Shown here piece after piece: positions 35,703 through 44,601 of a stretch of DNA of 64,000 bases. The DNA comes from Cytophagales bacterium. Its GTDB lineage: Bacteria > Bacteroidota > Bacteroidia > Cytophagales > Cyclobacteriaceae. The stretch covers positions 1 to 64,000 of the forward strand of contig JAKSDQ010000158.1 of the NCBI GenBank assembly GCA_022360015.1. Direction: 5' to 3'. Positions within the stretch are counted from its first letter, which is position 1, and each line of letters opens with the position of its first letter. The position numbers and the translations under genes were made by a program. The notes beneath the pieces were generated by a model. The model was given only the letters and a program-made list of their open reading frames with translations. It ran no database searches and had not been told where the DNA came from.

Positions 35703-36410
35703 TCACTTCGATGCTTTACCTGCGATCCTGGCCCGCTGTTTTCGGGCGTTTTGAATTTCAGCAGATTTGGAAAATTTGTTAATTATTTCATCGTAAGACG
35801 CCACGGCCCTTTCAAAGTTTTCCAGTCTCTCATAGGCTAATGCCTCTTTCATCAAATATTGCGGTGTGAAGAATTCATTGGGGTGATGGTCCACAGCCCT
35901 GTTATAAAAGGTAACCGCGTTATCAAATTCCCCTTTTTCCATATAAGCATCACCTATTAAAGCATATGCCCTGGCCTGTACCAGCTTGTCGTCAGCATCA
36001 AATTCACTCAGGTATTCAATGGCACTATCAAAATCTCCATTCTTGATGTAACAGACACCGGCGTAAAAGTGGGCAAGGTTGGCCGCTTTGGTGGAGCCGT
36101 AATTATCAATGATTTCAAGAAACCCGTAGTTGTTACCGTCACCATTTAAGGCAAGATTGAGGCTGTCTGCTTCAAACCAGTACTGCGCCTGGAACATTTC
36201 ACTTTGAGCCAGATTATTTTGGTTGGCATTATAATATCTGTAAAACAAAACTCCACCTATAACCAAAACGATAACTGCCAACATGGAAAAAACCGGGTTT
36301 TTATGCTCCTCTATCCACTGCTCGGTGTTTGACAGTTTCTCCGCCAAAACCTCCGGGTTTTCCAGCAATTCCCTTTCCGGTTTCTTTTTTATTTTTTTCT
36401 TTGTCGCCAT
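35703..36410 (-). CDS. TPR-containing single-pass membrane protein
   Basis: 235 residues from the ATG at 36410 (MATKKKIKKKPERELLENPE); the longer frame needs a TTG start. A basic cytosolic N-terminus leads to one membrane helix (PVFSMLAVIVLVIGGVLFYRYY, about residues 38-59), then TPR-like repeats: AANLAHFYAGVCYIKNGDFDSAIEYL, ARAYALIGDAYMEKGEFDNAVTFYNRAV and LMKEALAYERLENFERAVASYDEII. The layout resembles YfgM, a SecYEG-associated periplasmic chaperone partner, but the sequence alone cannot prove that. It is followed by a terminator. Confidence 0.82.
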   Translation of the reverse strand: MATKKKIKKKPERELLENPEVLAEKLSNTEQWIEEHKNPVFSMLAVIVLVIGGVLFYRYYNANQNNLAQSEMFQAQYWFEADSLNLALNGDGNNYGFLEIIDNYGSTKAANLAHFYAGVCYIKNGDFDSAIEYLSEFDADDKLVQARAYALIGDAYMEKGEFDNAVTFYNRAVDHHPNEFFTPQYLMKEALAYERLENFERAVASYDEIINKFSKSAEIQNARKQRARIAGKASK

Positions 36411-36570
36411 CTTGAAAAATTTAGGTCGCAAAGTTAAAAAAATAAAATCAATAAAACATCTCCATTCAGCGGATTATTACATATCATCCATAGAGCAGAT
36501 TAAGGCAATGTAAAGAATAGCACCGGTGTAATACAACTTACTGGTTTTTTTCAACATTTCCTTGAAGGCA

Positions 36571-37632
36571 TCACTCCTTAATAAACGGATAATCCGGTTG
36601 CTCGTAAACGTCGTGAAAAGCCTCAGAAGGATCAGGGAATTTTGACTCCTCGGCAAATTTTACACAATCGGCTATGATGGCTTTAATTTGCTCGTCAATC
36701 TTTGCCAGTTCCGCTTCCGTAGCTATTTTTTTCTTTAAAATGGTGGATTTTACTTGCTCGATAGGATCTCTTTCCTTGTAGGACTCCACCTCTTCCTTAG
36801 TCCGGTACTTTGCAGGATCTGACATAGAATGGCCTTTGTACCGGTAAGTCCGTAACTCCAGCAGCGAAGGACCTTCGCCACTCCTGGCCCTGTCCGCAGC
36901 TTCGGCTATGGCAAGGTGAACCTCTTCGACAGACATCGCATCTACAGGCTTTGATGGCATATCATATGACTCTCCCAACGTATACAATTCGGTGACATTG
37001 GAAGTTCTTTCTACCGAAGTACCCATGGCATATCCGTTATTTTCTATGACAAATATCACCGGCAGCTTATAGGTCATGGCAAGATTCAAGGCTTCATGAA
37101 AAGCCCCCTGGCGGACAGCTCCATCACCCATGTAAGTGATACAAATATTGTCTGTCTTATTGTATTTTTCCGCAAACGCAATGCCGGCACCAAGTGGTAT
37201 CTGCCCCCCTACAATTCCATGACCACCAAAAAAATGATTTTCCTTATCGAACATATGCATAGAGCCACCTTTTCCCTTTGAAACCCCGGTTTCCCTAGCA
37301 AAAAGCTCCGCCATAACCCGTCTTGGATCGGTGCCTAAGGCGATTGGATTGGCGTGATCGCGGTAGGCAGTGATGTACTTGTCTCCTTTCACCAGCGCTG
37401 AGACCGCACCTGCGGCACAGGCCTCCTGTCCAATATACAAATGGCAAAATCCCTTGATTTTCTGCTGACCATACAACTGCCCCGCCTTCTCCTCAAACTT
37501 CCTCATCAGCAACATGCTTTCATACCATTGCATGTAAGTCTCTTTTGAAAAGTTTCCTTTAGATTTTACATTTGCTTTGGCTTTGCCATTGGGCTTCGTC
37601 TTTGTGGGTGTTTTCGATTTCGCTACCGCCAT
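36571..37632 (-). CDS. pdhA: Pyruvate dehydrogenase E1 component, alpha subunit
   Basis: 353 residues. The thiamine-diphosphate motif ICITYMGDGAVRQGAFHEALNLA (about 160-185) ends in FVIENNGYAMGTS. Other hallmarks are FCHLYIGQEACAAGAVSAL, MHMFDKENHFFGGHGIVGGQ and the phosphorylation-loop-like YRYKGHSMSDPAKYRTKEEV. With an E1-beta (not in this window) it decarboxylates pyruvate for the acetyl-CoA complex. The first 28 residues are lysine/proline-rich. No pdhB or pdhC is adjacent, so the complex genes are dispersed. Confidence 0.93.
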   Translation of the reverse strand: MAVAKSKTPTKTKPNGKAKANVKSKGNFSKETYMQWYESMLLMRKFEEKAGQLYGQQKIKGFCHLYIGQEACAAGAVSALVKGDKYITAYRDHANPIALGTDPRRVMAELFARETGVSKGKGGSMHMFDKENHFFGGHGIVGGQIPLGAGIAFAEKYNKTDNICITYMGDGAVRQGAFHEALNLAMTYKLPVIFVIENNGYAMGTSVERTSNVTELYTLGESYDMPSKPVDAMSVEEVHLAIAEAADRARSGEGPSLLELRTYRYKGHSMSDPAKYRTKEEVESYKERDPIEQVKSTILKKKIATEAELAKIDEQIKAIIADCVKFAEESKFPDPSEAFHDVYEQPDYPFIKE

Positions 37633-37714
37633 GGAATTAATATTTTATATTTTGAAATGGGGGGTGTAATTACTCCCTACTGCAAATTAAACAAAAACAT
37701 TCTAAAAGCTATTA

Positions 37715-38821
37715 ATGCATCTGGAAAATATAAGCTTACAACACTTTAAAAACTACCAGACGCTGGAACTTCAATTCCCCAAGGAAATTAACTGCTTCGT
37801 GGGCGAAAACGGAAGTGGCAAAACCAATCTGCTTGACGCCATCCATTACCTGTCATTAACAAAAAGTGCTTTTAACCCCATAGACAGTCAGAACATACAA
37901 CATGACGAAAACTACTTTGCCATAAGGGGCCGGTTCCAGGTAGACTCCAGGGAATACACTGTCGGGTGCAGCCTGCGGCAAAAACAGAAGAAGGTGGTAA
38001 AACTAAATCAAAAACCCTATGAAAAAATCAGTGAACACATCGGTAAGTTTCCCCTGGTGCTTATCAATCCTCATGATACGGACATGATCAGAGGTGGTAG
38101 TGAGGCAAGAAGAAAGTTCTTTGACAGCGTAATTTCACAGGTAAACCCCACCTATTTAAGCCATTTAATCCAGTATAATCACGGGCTAAAGCAAAGAAAT
38201 GCCTTGTTGAAACAATTTGCAGACGCCGGAAGTACCGATGAAGATTTGCTAACCCCATACAACCAAATCATTTTAGAACTGGGCAAGGAAATACACCGGG
38301 AAAGAAACAGGTTTACCGACACTTTTGTACCGATATTTGACTGGCATTATAAGACGCTTACCGGTGAAAAGGAACGCACTGCCATCATTTATACCTCGGA
38401 TCTCGATCATACGGATTTTGAAACTCGTTTCAAAAATAATTTAAATAAAGACCTGGTCTTAACACGCACCGGGCTGGGCACACATAAAGATGATTATATA
38501 TTTAATATTGAAAATCATCCCCTAAAAAAATTCGGGTCACAAGGGCAGCAAAAATCCTTTGTGATCGCTTTAAAACTGGCACAATACGATATTGTCAGGG
38601 AAATTAAAGGATTTAAGCCTTTGCTGTTGCTGGATGATATTTTTGATAAACTTGATGATCTACGCATCAATAAGCTGATGCTGATGCTTAAAGAAGGTAG
38701 ATTCGGCCAGATTTTCGTGACAGATGCCCGTCCTGAGAGAACAACTGCCATTTTTCAGGATTTGCGGGAAGATATGGACATATTTCTGGTTGAAAAAGGA
38801 ACCGTACGCAAATCAACCTGA
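37715..38821 (+). CDS. recF: DNA replication and repair protein RecF
   Basis: 368 residues of an SMC-like ATPase that loads RecA with RecO and RecR at gaps. Walker A is GENGSGKTNLLDAIHYLS (residues 30-47); the signature-type motif SQGQQKSFVIALKLAQ and Walker B LLLLDDIFDKLDD follow near the end. HLENISLQHFKNYQTLEL opens the family. Its 3' end overlaps a convergent gene by nine bases, and a DciA-like gene lies 590 bp on. Confidence 0.95.
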   Translation: MHLENISLQHFKNYQTLELQFPKEINCFVGENGSGKTNLLDAIHYLSLTKSAFNPIDSQNIQHDENYFAIRGRFQVDSREYTVGCSLRQKQKKVVKLNQKPYEKISEHIGKFPLVLINPHDTDMIRGGSEARRKFFDSVISQVNPTYLSHLIQYNHGLKQRNALLKQFADAGSTDEDLLTPYNQIILELGKEIHRERNRFTDTFVPIFDWHYKTLTGEKERTAIIYTSDLDHTDFETRFKNNLNKDLVLTRTGLGTHKDDYIFNIENHPLKKFGSQGQQKSFVIALKLAQYDIVREIKGFKPLLLLDDIFDKLDDLRINKLMLMLKEGRFGQIFVTDARPERTTAIFQDLREDMDIFLVEKGTVRKST

Positions 38822-39226
38822 ACCAACAGCCAAGCCTTTTAAGACCTGCATAACACCGAATAATATGACTACTCCCGATACCACAAAACCCGCATTGACA
38901 TTGATTATGTAGTACGACAATAAGGCAATCATTATACCAAATACCATCCAAAGCCCACCAAAAAAAACCTTTTTTTGCCCTTTTTGTATTCTCAGTCTTT
39001 CCTTTTCAGCCTCCAGCCCAGCTACCAGTTCACTGGCATCTTGTGATGAATATCCGGCCTCTACCAAATAATGGATGGTTTTTTCATGATCAATCCGGTT
39101 TTCAATCATACCCATCGCTTCTTGCCTGGCAATGGCTTTTTTTTCCTCTGCCTTGTTTACTTTGTAAACTAATGGTGCCCGGCCTCCGGAATTGGCCGGG
39201 ACATTGATGCCATAAGTGTTTTGCAT
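38813..39226 (-). CDS. Hypothetical membrane protein, two C-terminal helices
   Basis: 137 residues from the ATG at 39226 (MQNTYGINVPANSGG); a longer frame to 39304 would need a TTG start. A charged helical middle (KAEEKKAIARQEAMGMIENR, LVEAGYSSQDASELVAGLEAEKERLRIQ) precedes two membrane helices (VFFGGLWMVFGIMIALLSYYI and AGFVVSGVVILFGVMQVLKGL). The middle may be a helical bundle similar to those seen in many Bacteroidota small membrane proteins. I recognise no family. It overlaps the end of recF tail to tail. Confidence 0.65.
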   Translation of the reverse strand: MQNTYGINVPANSGGRAPLVYKVNKAEEKKAIARQEAMGMIENRIDHEKTIHYLVEAGYSSQDASELVAGLEAEKERLRIQKGQKKVFFGGLWMVFGIMIALLSYYIINVNAGFVVSGVVILFGVMQVLKGLAVGSG

Positions 39227-39350
39227 GACCGTCCGTTTTACTTCTTGGGTTTCCCGTAAGCAGCTTCCACCACAAAGGTGGTAATTTTTTGACTCATTTG
39301 CCAACAGGATTAATCAGGAATATTACGCATGTATAAACGCAAATAAACCA

Positions 39351-39358
39351 TAACTTTG
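39351..39358 (+). promoter_or_regulatory. -7 promoter box of the DciA-like gene
   Basis: TAACTTTG matches TAnnTTTG. It overlaps the TTG (39356) that would open a longer reading frame, which argues that translation starts at the ATG at 39413. Confidence 0.55.
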
Positions 39359-39412
39359 CTTATATTTAATGAGCAATCACGATTATCAACACCTGAACTT
39401 TTACAACACAGC

Positions 39413-39733
39413 ATGAAATACAGGAGAAATGATCCTATCAATCAAAGAAAATCAAATACCTCCACGGTTGGTGAGGCGATCAGGGATCTATTGAATGTCT
39501 ATCGACTACAACATAAATTTGACGAAGCACGATTGATAGAATCCTGGGATAGATTGATGGGTAAATCTATCGCCTCACGAACCACCAGATTATTTATTAA
39601 AGATAAAAAGCTTTTTATTCAGGTCAGCTCGGCCCCACTAAAAAATGAACTTAGCCTTTCAAAAGCTAAAATCATTGAGATCTTCGACCGGGAAGTAGGC
39701 AAAGATATTATCAGACAGGTTATTTTGTTGTGA
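39413..39733 (+). CDS. DciA-like DUF721 protein
   Basis: 106 residues from the ATG at 39413 (MKYRRNDPINQRKSNTSTVGE). DUF721 hallmarks: VGEAIRDLLNVYRLQHKFDEARLIESWDRLMGKSIASRT, then RLFIKDKKLFIQVSSAPLKNELSLSKAKIIEIFDRE. DciA proteins help load the replicative helicase in bacteria without DnaC, and DUF721 genes often lie next to recF, as here. The start is set by the -7 box at 39351-39358 that lies inside the longer frame. Confidence 0.82.
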   Translation: MKYRRNDPINQRKSNTSTVGEAIRDLLNVYRLQHKFDEARLIESWDRLMGKSIASRTTRLFIKDKKLFIQVSSAPLKNELSLSKAKIIEIFDREVGKDIIRQVILL

Positions 39734-39803
39734 ATTTACCGGGAGGTAAACTTGGCACTTTCACATAACTGAAGTGCTGTTTTGCTTTGCGGACGGAAGT
39801 AGC

Positions 39804-39915
39804 GCTGTTGCGTAACTCTGTGACTCTTTGTGCCTTGGTGCCTCCGTGGTGAAAAATGGTTAACCACGGAGGCACCAAGGCACAAAGCATTTTGCCGAAA
39901 ACGTTGTGCAACAGC
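39804..39915. mobile_element. Nested-palindrome repeat element, copy 1
   Basis: A perfect 24-bp inverted repeat (39826-39849 and 39864-39887) surrounds the 14-nt loop tgaaaaatggttaa. The arms carry CCTTGGTGCCTCCGTGG. Outer, degenerate arms GCTGTTGCGTAAC (39804-39816) and GTTGTGCAACAGC (39903-39915) flank it. The core and loop match the element at 52746-52932 in inverted orientation. It carries no gene and sits between the DciA-like and SDR genes. It resembles REP- or MITE-type non-autonomous repeats. Confidence 0.75.
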
Positions 39916-40104
39916 CACAGACGCCCGCACGATGTGGTATGAAGTTATTTAAATTTGAGGTTCGATCCCATCAATCGCGGAAACCTATGGTCGAATGTAA
40001 GGCTGTTTTTTTAGGATGTAAACAGAGGGTTTCGGCCGGATTACCGATCAATTTTTTGTAATTTCCGTTATATTCAAATCGAAGTAAACATTAAACTGAA
40101 TCAA

Positions 40105-40812
40105 ATGAAAATAACAGACAGTAGAATCATAATTACCGGTGGAAGTCTGGGAATTGGCAAAGCTACGGCAAAACTTTTGGTGGATAAAGGTGCTAAAGTT
40201 GTGATTACCGGCCGGGATGAAAAAAGGTTAAGGACAGCGGTGAAAGAAACAGGTGCATTTCCGGTAGTCGCTGATGTGAGCAATATGGTTGATATCAAAA
40301 GAACCTACCAGGAGGCCATGGATTATTTAGGAGGGCTGGATTGTCTGATAAACAACGCAGGAATCGGACATTTTCCTCATCTTTCTGATATTACCCTAGA
40401 AGATTTTGAAGAAGTATACCGGGTCAATGTTTTTGGAGCGGCGTTGATGGCCCAGGTGGCTGCCGAGATTTTTAAAAATCAACGTTATGGCAACATCATT
40501 AATATTGGCTCCACCGCAGCAAAAAAAGGATTTGAAAGAGGTACCATCTATGCCTCCTCCAAATTTGCACTGCGAGGCATGACAGAATGCTGGCAGGCTG
40601 AGCTCAGGAAGCATAATGTACGAGTGATGCTCGTTAATCCGAGTGAAGTGACAACAGCTTTTAACAGCGAAGAAAGAATAGAAAGGGGTGAAGAGATAAA
40701 AAAACTAAGAAGCAAGGAAATCGCACATAGCATCGTCAGCACACTTGACATGGATGACAGGGGCTTTACCCCCGAATTGACGGTATGGGCTACTAATCCC
40801 TGGCAAGATTGA
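40105..40812 (+). CDS. Short-chain dehydrogenase/reductase (SDR)
   Basis: 235 residues with a Rossmann fold: IIITGGSLGIGKATAKLLVDKGA binds the dinucleotide, CLINNAGIGHF is the NAG motif, NIINIGSTAAKKG carries the serine, and IYASSKFALRGM holds the YxxxK catalytic pair. It is an NAD(P)-dependent oxidoreductase of unknown substrate. It is monocistronic by appearance: a repeat element lies upstream and a bidirectional terminator follows within 22 bases. Confidence 0.88.
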   Translation: MKITDSRIIITGGSLGIGKATAKLLVDKGAKVVITGRDEKRLRTAVKETGAFPVVADVSNMVDIKRTYQEAMDYLGGLDCLINNAGIGHFPHLSDITLEDFEEVYRVNVFGAALMAQVAAEIFKNQRYGNIINIGSTAAKKGFERGTIYASSKFALRGMTECWQAELRKHNVRVMLVNPSEVTTAFNSEERIERGEEIKKLRSKEIAHSIVSTLDMDDRGFTPELTVWATNPWQD

Positions 40813-40833
40813 GCAAAAATATTTACAGGAAAG

Positions 40834-40860
40834 AAAAAAACCTGATAGTCAGGCTTTTTT
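40834..40860. terminator. Bidirectional intrinsic terminator
   Basis: CCTGA (40841-40845) pairs with TCAGG (40849-40853) around TAG, flanked by A7 before and T6 after, so it can terminate the SDR gene (+) and the small convergent gene (-). The stop of the small gene (40849) is inside the stem. Confidence 0.75.
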
Positions 40861-40968
40861 CTCGTTCCTGTGGTCGATAAATCCCAGAGCGGCCACAAAA
40901 CCTACAATAATGGCAACAATCCATATGAAAGTATTGGCCCCGCTGGCAATGATTGTTTCAGCTAACAT
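40849..40968 (-). CDS. 39-residue single-pass membrane protein
   Basis: Too short for usual gene finders. From ATG at 40968 it reads MLAETIIASGANTFIWIVAI, then IVGFVAALGFIDHRNEKKA, stop. One hydrophobic helix (about residues 12-29) precedes a short basic/acidic tail, so a small membrane protein is a sensible reading. It ends in its own terminator. No family is recognised; conservation would decide whether it is real. Confidence 0.55.
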   Translation of the reverse strand: MLAETIIASGANTFIWIVAIIVGFVAALGFIDHRNEKKA

Positions 40969-41025
40969 ATTACTTCGTTTTTATTTTGAGGTAAAATTAA
41001 GTATAAAATTATTTAAATTATAAGC

Positions 41026-41033
41026 TAATTTTG
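41026..41033 (+). promoter_or_regulatory. -7 promoter box before the 41048 gene
   Basis: TAATTTTG matches TAnnTTTG. It ends 14 bases before the ATG, which would give a leader of only a few bases. No -33 TTTG is at the proper distance, so this is tentative. Confidence 0.35.
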
Positions 41034-41047
41034 GTTAAAAATTACGA

Positions 41048-41476
41048 ATGGACACACCCCCCGATGCAATAAGGCCAGAGGTGTACCCATGGATGAGAGG
41101 GGTACTGCTACTAGCCGCAATATACAACCTGGCCTGGGGAATATTTATATACAATTTCTCTGATTCTTTTTACCATTGGGTGACCCAAACCAATGATACA
41201 ACTCCGGAAGTGATAGAGTACCAGGGACTTGGCATACTATTGTTTGCCTTACTATATTTCGTAAGCGCACTTTATCCCAAAAAATTTTGGTATTTCATTA
41301 TAATAGGTGTATTATCAAAGATTATTGGCCCGATTTGGTTCTACTTTGATATTATGGATCAACAGGTTACCAAAAGGTTTCTTTTTCATATAATAATGAA
41401 CGATATCGCCTGGGTCATTCCCCTAGCAGTCATTGCTTACAAGGCGTCTCAAATTAAAATGCATGCAAACCAATGA
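41048..41476 (+). CDS. Hypothetical four-helix membrane protein
   Basis: 142 residues with four hydrophobic stretches: MRGVLLLAAIYNLAWGIFIY, GLGILLFALLYFVSALY, WYFIIIGVLSKIIGPIWFYF and IIMNDIAWVIPLAVIAY. Amphipathic spacing and the pattern resemble small integral-membrane proteins with a DUF-type four-helix fold. The function is unknown. Its stop overlaps the start of the DinB gene (ATGA), so the two are coupled. Confidence 0.7.
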   Translation: MDTPPDAIRPEVYPWMRGVLLLAAIYNLAWGIFIYNFSDSFYHWVTQTNDTTPEVIEYQGLGILLFALLYFVSALYPKKFWYFIIIGVLSKIIGPIWFYFDIMDQQVTKRFLFHIIMNDIAWVIPLAVIAYKASQIKMHANQ

Positions 41477-41934
41477 AAGATCATTTTTTAGGGTTGTTCA
41501 AATACAACGATTGGGCAAATCAAAAACTTTTATTATGCTTACAAAAAAACAAAGTCAATGAAGAACAGATCCTTACCCTATACAACCATCTTATAATTGC
41601 CCAGAATGTTTGGTTGAACAGGATTAATAATATTTCCTCCCGAAATCTGGTTTTATGGGAGACCAAAAAATTGCTGGATCTCATTGAACTGACCCACAAA
41701 AGCTCCGAAGACTGGATAAAATTTCTTCAGGAATATAATCTGACCTCATTTGAAGAGGTTATTGCCTATCAAAACACCAAGGGTCAATCGTATGAAACCG
41801 GCCTGACAGATATTGTAATCCATGTTATCAATCACAGCACACATCACCGGGCTCAGATTGTTCACTTACTTAGATCGCTCGATGTCGAGCCACCCAGGAT
41901 CGATTACATATTTTTCTGCCGGGAAAACGTATGA
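41473..41934 (+). CDS. DinB-family protein
   Basis: 153 residues of the DinB/YfiT-like four-helix bundle. HLIIAQNVWLNRI holds the first histidine; VIHVINHSTHHRAQIVHLLRSL holds the closing histidine pair that usually binds a metal. The N-terminus FKYNDWANQKLLLCLQ is typical. Members include bacillithiol- or mycothiol-dependent transferases; no role can be given here. It overlaps the upstream membrane protein gene by four bases. Confidence 0.85.
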   Translation: MKDHFLGLFKYNDWANQKLLLCLQKNKVNEEQILTLYNHLIIAQNVWLNRINNISSRNLVLWETKKLLDLIELTHKSSEDWIKFLQEYNLTSFEEVIAYQNTKGQSYETGLTDIVIHVINHSTHHRAQIVHLLRSLDVEPPRIDYIFFCRENV

Positions 41935-41944
41935 GATAACTCAT

Positions 41945-43183
41945 TTAATCTGCGTTTAGTCTTTTTACCATTTTTTCTATGGTAAGTCCCTGGATTATCA
42001 GGGAGAATAGGACGACTGTATAGGTAATGGCCACAATAAAGTCTTTTTCCATCTCAGCTTGCAGAGACAAAGCCAAAGCAATAGAGATGCCTCCCCGTAA
42101 GCCTCCCCAGGTCATAATCAACAAGGCATTGGGGGCAAATGTTTTTCTGAAATTCAATAAATAAGATGGAAAGGCCAGTGAAAAATATCGAACCATTAAA
42201 ACGATCGCGGTAACAATTAAACCAATGATAACATAACTGATATCAAATGGGATCAGGATCAGCTCCAACCCTATCAAAACGAACAATACCGCATTCAGGA
42301 TCTCATCGATCATTTCCCAGAACTTTTGCACATAATCGCGTGTCAGTTGGGACATCGCCCTTTCAACACCCTGATTACCAATAAACAAACCAGCTACCAC
42401 CATGGCGAGTGGGCCTGAAAAATGCAGGTAAGTAGCCAGGCTGTATCCTCCCATAACAATAGCAAGTGTTATCAAAACCTCGGTCTGGTAATGATCGAGG
42501 GTTTTCATCATTTTGTAGCCTGCATAACCGATCAGGAAGCCCAGGCCGACCCCACCCAAAATCTCAGTAGCCAACAGGTGGGCTACTTCCGAAAAATGTA
42601 TGTTCTCCAGCCCGCTTTTTGCAATTTTAAATACTGTCAGAAAGATCACTACCCCAACACCATCATTAAACAGTGATTCCCCTGTAATCTTAATCTCCAA
42701 AGATTCAGGTGCCTTCGCCTTTTTCAAAATGCCCAGAACTGCAATCGGATCAGTTGGGGAAATTAAAGCGCCAAACAACAGGCAATAAATGTATTGAACC
42801 GGGGTACCTATCAACATCATTAAATAATACAATAAGGTGCCGATCAGAAATGTCGACATTAATACCCCGATGGTGGCAAAGCTCAGAATAGGCCATTTAA
42901 ACGTCTTCAAATGATCAAGATCCGTGTGCATAGCCCCGGCAAACAGCAAAAAGCTGAGCAGGAATTCCAACAGAAATTCGGTAAAATCCAGCCTCGCCAG
43001 CATAAGTGTTACACTTTCCTGAAAGGCGGGTGAAAAAGCACCTAAAGCCTGAACCAAAAATGACAAAAGCAAGCCTGCAATCATCAGGCTAATAGTGGTA
43101 GGCAATTTAAAATAACGCTGGTTCAGATAAGCAAAAATCGCTGATAAAACCAGAATACCACCGAAAATATTGACAATTTCCAT
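41945..43183 (-). CDS. Sodium/proton antiporter, CPA1 family
   Basis: 412 residues with about 11-12 membrane helices. Diagnostic motifs are [17 protein letters not shown] (helix 4 TDP motif) and [20 protein letters not shown] (ND motif of helix 5, ion binding). [18 protein letters not shown] is the usual later helix. Such carriers exchange Na+ or K+ for H+ to control pH and salt. A long C-terminal cytosolic regulatory domain is absent. The gene stands alone. Confidence 0.9.
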   Translation of the reverse strand: MEIVNIFGGILVLSAIFAYLNQRYFKLPTTISLMIAGLLLSFLVQALGAFSPAFQESVTLMLARLDFTEFLLEFLLSFLLFAGAMHTDLDHLKTFKWPILSFATIGVLMSTFLIGTLLYYLMMLIGTPVQYIYCLLFGALISPTDPIAVLGILKKAKAPESLEIKITGESLFNDGVGVVIFLTVFKIAKSGLENIHFSEVAHLLATEILGGVGLGFLIGYAGYKMMKTLDHYQTEVLITLAIVMGGYSLATYLHFSGPLAMVVAGLFIGNQGVERAMSQLTRDYVQKFWEMIDEILNAVLFVLIGLELILIPFDISYVIIGLIVTAIVLMVRYFSLAFPSYLLNFRKTFAPNALLIMTWGGLRGGISIALALSLQAEMEKDFIVAITYTVVLFSLIIQGLTIEKMVKRLNAD

Positions 43184-43229
43184 ATGAAATTTACCGGTCA
43201 GGAGTCATTGATTTTACCTGACTGTTCAA

Positions 43230-43691
43230 TCAGGAAATTGTCGCCTTCACGGCTTCGAAATCGGGTAACTTTGTAGCATCTTCCAATACTTCCGCATATT
43301 TGATCTTTCCCTGCGAGTCAATGACAAAGGCAGATCTTTTGGCTACTCCTTTCATGCCGAGCACAAATTCATCATATTGTGCCCCATAGGCTTTGGATAC
43401 TTCTTTGTTGAAATCAGAGAGCAAGGGAAAATTCAAATTCTGTTCTTCTTTGAATTTACCTAAGGTAAAAGGTGTATCTATAGAAATAGCCACCACTTCG
43501 GCATTTAATGAATTGTAGTCACCGATGTTGTCTCTTATACTGCACAACTCAGTGGTACATACGCTGGTAAAGGCTGCGGGAAAAAATAGAACAACAAGAT
43601 TTTTACCATGATAGTCTTCCAATTTAACCTGGTTTTTATCTGTGTCGAATAGGGTAAATGAGGGGGCTGTATCGCCAATATTTAGTGCCAT
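43230..43691 (-). CDS. Peroxiredoxin (AhpC/TSA, PrxQ/AhpE-like)
   Basis: 153 residues. The peroxidatic cysteine C45 lies in PAAFTSVCTTELCSIRD; C50 five residues on is the likely resolving cysteine of a PrxQ-like arrangement. The N-terminus GDTAPSFTLFDTDKNQVKLEDY and the later KRSAFVIDSQGKIKYAEV are typical. It reduces hydrogen peroxide and organic peroxides in the cytosol. A divergent DUF2807 gene starts 176 bp away. Confidence 0.92.
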   Translation of the reverse strand: MALNIGDTAPSFTLFDTDKNQVKLEDYHGKNLVVLFFPAAFTSVCTTELCSIRDNIGDYNSLNAEVVAISIDTPFTLGKFKEEQNLNFPLLSDFNKEVSKAYGAQYDEFVLGMKGVAKRSAFVIDSQGKIKYAEVLEDATKLPDFEAVKATIS

Positions 43692-43866
43692 ATCAATGAT
43701 TTTAATTAAGAGTAAACAGTTAAAATTAAGTGCCTAAAATTAGGAAATAACTTCATGAAATTATAAAAAATGCAAGTTCTTTACAGCCAATTATTTTTCT
43801 TGTTGCGATAGATGCAACTTTTTTCAAAAAACGGCATCATTGAGATAAAAACTAACAATGATTACC

Positions 43867-44547
43867 ATGAAAAAACTTCCATTTAGCTTAATAATTTGCC
43901 TTATTACCGTGGTATCCTGGGCCCAGAGCAAAGAAACCAGAGAGTTGTCGCCTTTCAGCAAAATCAGTGTAGGACAGGCGATCAAGGTACATGTTGAAAA
44001 GGGGGCCAAAGAAAGTTGTGTCATTGAGACAGAGGGAATCGATACCAGGGATGTTTTAACCGAAGTTGGCGGCAGAACGTTGAAAATCAGGCTTGACCGG
44101 AACAGGAGGAAGAACATCAATGTAGTAGTCCATCTGACTTACAAGGATATTAATGGCATTTCAATTAGTTCCGCAGCCCAGGTTTACTCAAAAGGCCCGA
44201 TTCAAAGTGATGAACTGGAAATCGATGTGAGCAGTGCAGGCAATGGAGAGTTGGACATTGAAGTTGATGAACTGGAAATCGAAGTATCCAGTTCAGGAAA
44301 ACTTACCATCGTTGGTACCGCCCGTTATCAGGATGTCGATATATCTAGTGCAGGCCACCTTGATGCCTATGACCTTAAATGCGAGGAGGTTTCGGTCTCG
44401 GTGAGCAGCGCAGGCAAGGCCAAAGTACAGGCCAGCAAGCGAATTGATGCCAGGGCCAACAGTGCCGGATCGATCAGGTATAAGGGTAATCCCGATAAGA
44501 CTTATGCCCGTGCCAACAGTGGTGGCGCAATCAAAAGAGTAAATTAA
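43867..44547 (+). CDS. DUF2807 (GIN-domain) exported protein
   Basis: 226 residues from the ATG at 43867; an ATG at 43858 adds three residues. The signal peptide KLPFSLIICLITVVSWAQ is followed by SPFSKISVGQAIKVHVEKG, then a run of strand repeats (GISISSAAQVYSKGPI, LEIDVSSAGNGELDIEV, LEIEVSSSGKLTIVG, VSVSVSSAGKAKVQ, ARANSAGSI) that form the right-handed beta-helix typical of DUF2807. Function is unknown; homologues are often surface or periplasmic in Bacteroidota. Confidence 0.85.
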   Translation: MKKLPFSLIICLITVVSWAQSKETRELSPFSKISVGQAIKVHVEKGAKESCVIETEGIDTRDVLTEVGGRTLKIRLDRNRRKNINVVVHLTYKDINGISISSAAQVYSKGPIQSDELEIDVSSAGNGELDIEVDELEIEVSSSGKLTIVGTARYQDVDISSAGHLDAYDLKCEEVSVSVSSAGKAKVQASKRIDARANSAGSIRYKGNPDKTYARANSGGAIKRVN

Positions 44548-44566
44548 AAACTAATTATATTAGTAT

Positions 44567-44601
44567 TTCCATACTTACTAATTAATTTAGTAAGTATGGA
44601 A
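44567..44601. promoter_or_regulatory. 14-bp perfect inverted repeat covering a start codon
   Basis: TTCCATACTTACTA (44567-44580) and its exact reverse complement (44588-44601) flank ATTAATT. The ATG of the radical SAM gene (44596-44598) is inside the right arm. A smaller palindrome, ACTAAT-tat-ATTAGT, is just upstream (44550-44564). The layout fits an operator, or an mRNA hairpin that hides the start codon. Confidence 0.55.

Noticed and set aside
39958-39970. GGTTCGATCCC resembling a tRNA T-arm
   Set aside because: No matching acceptor, D-arm or anticodon stem can be built around it.
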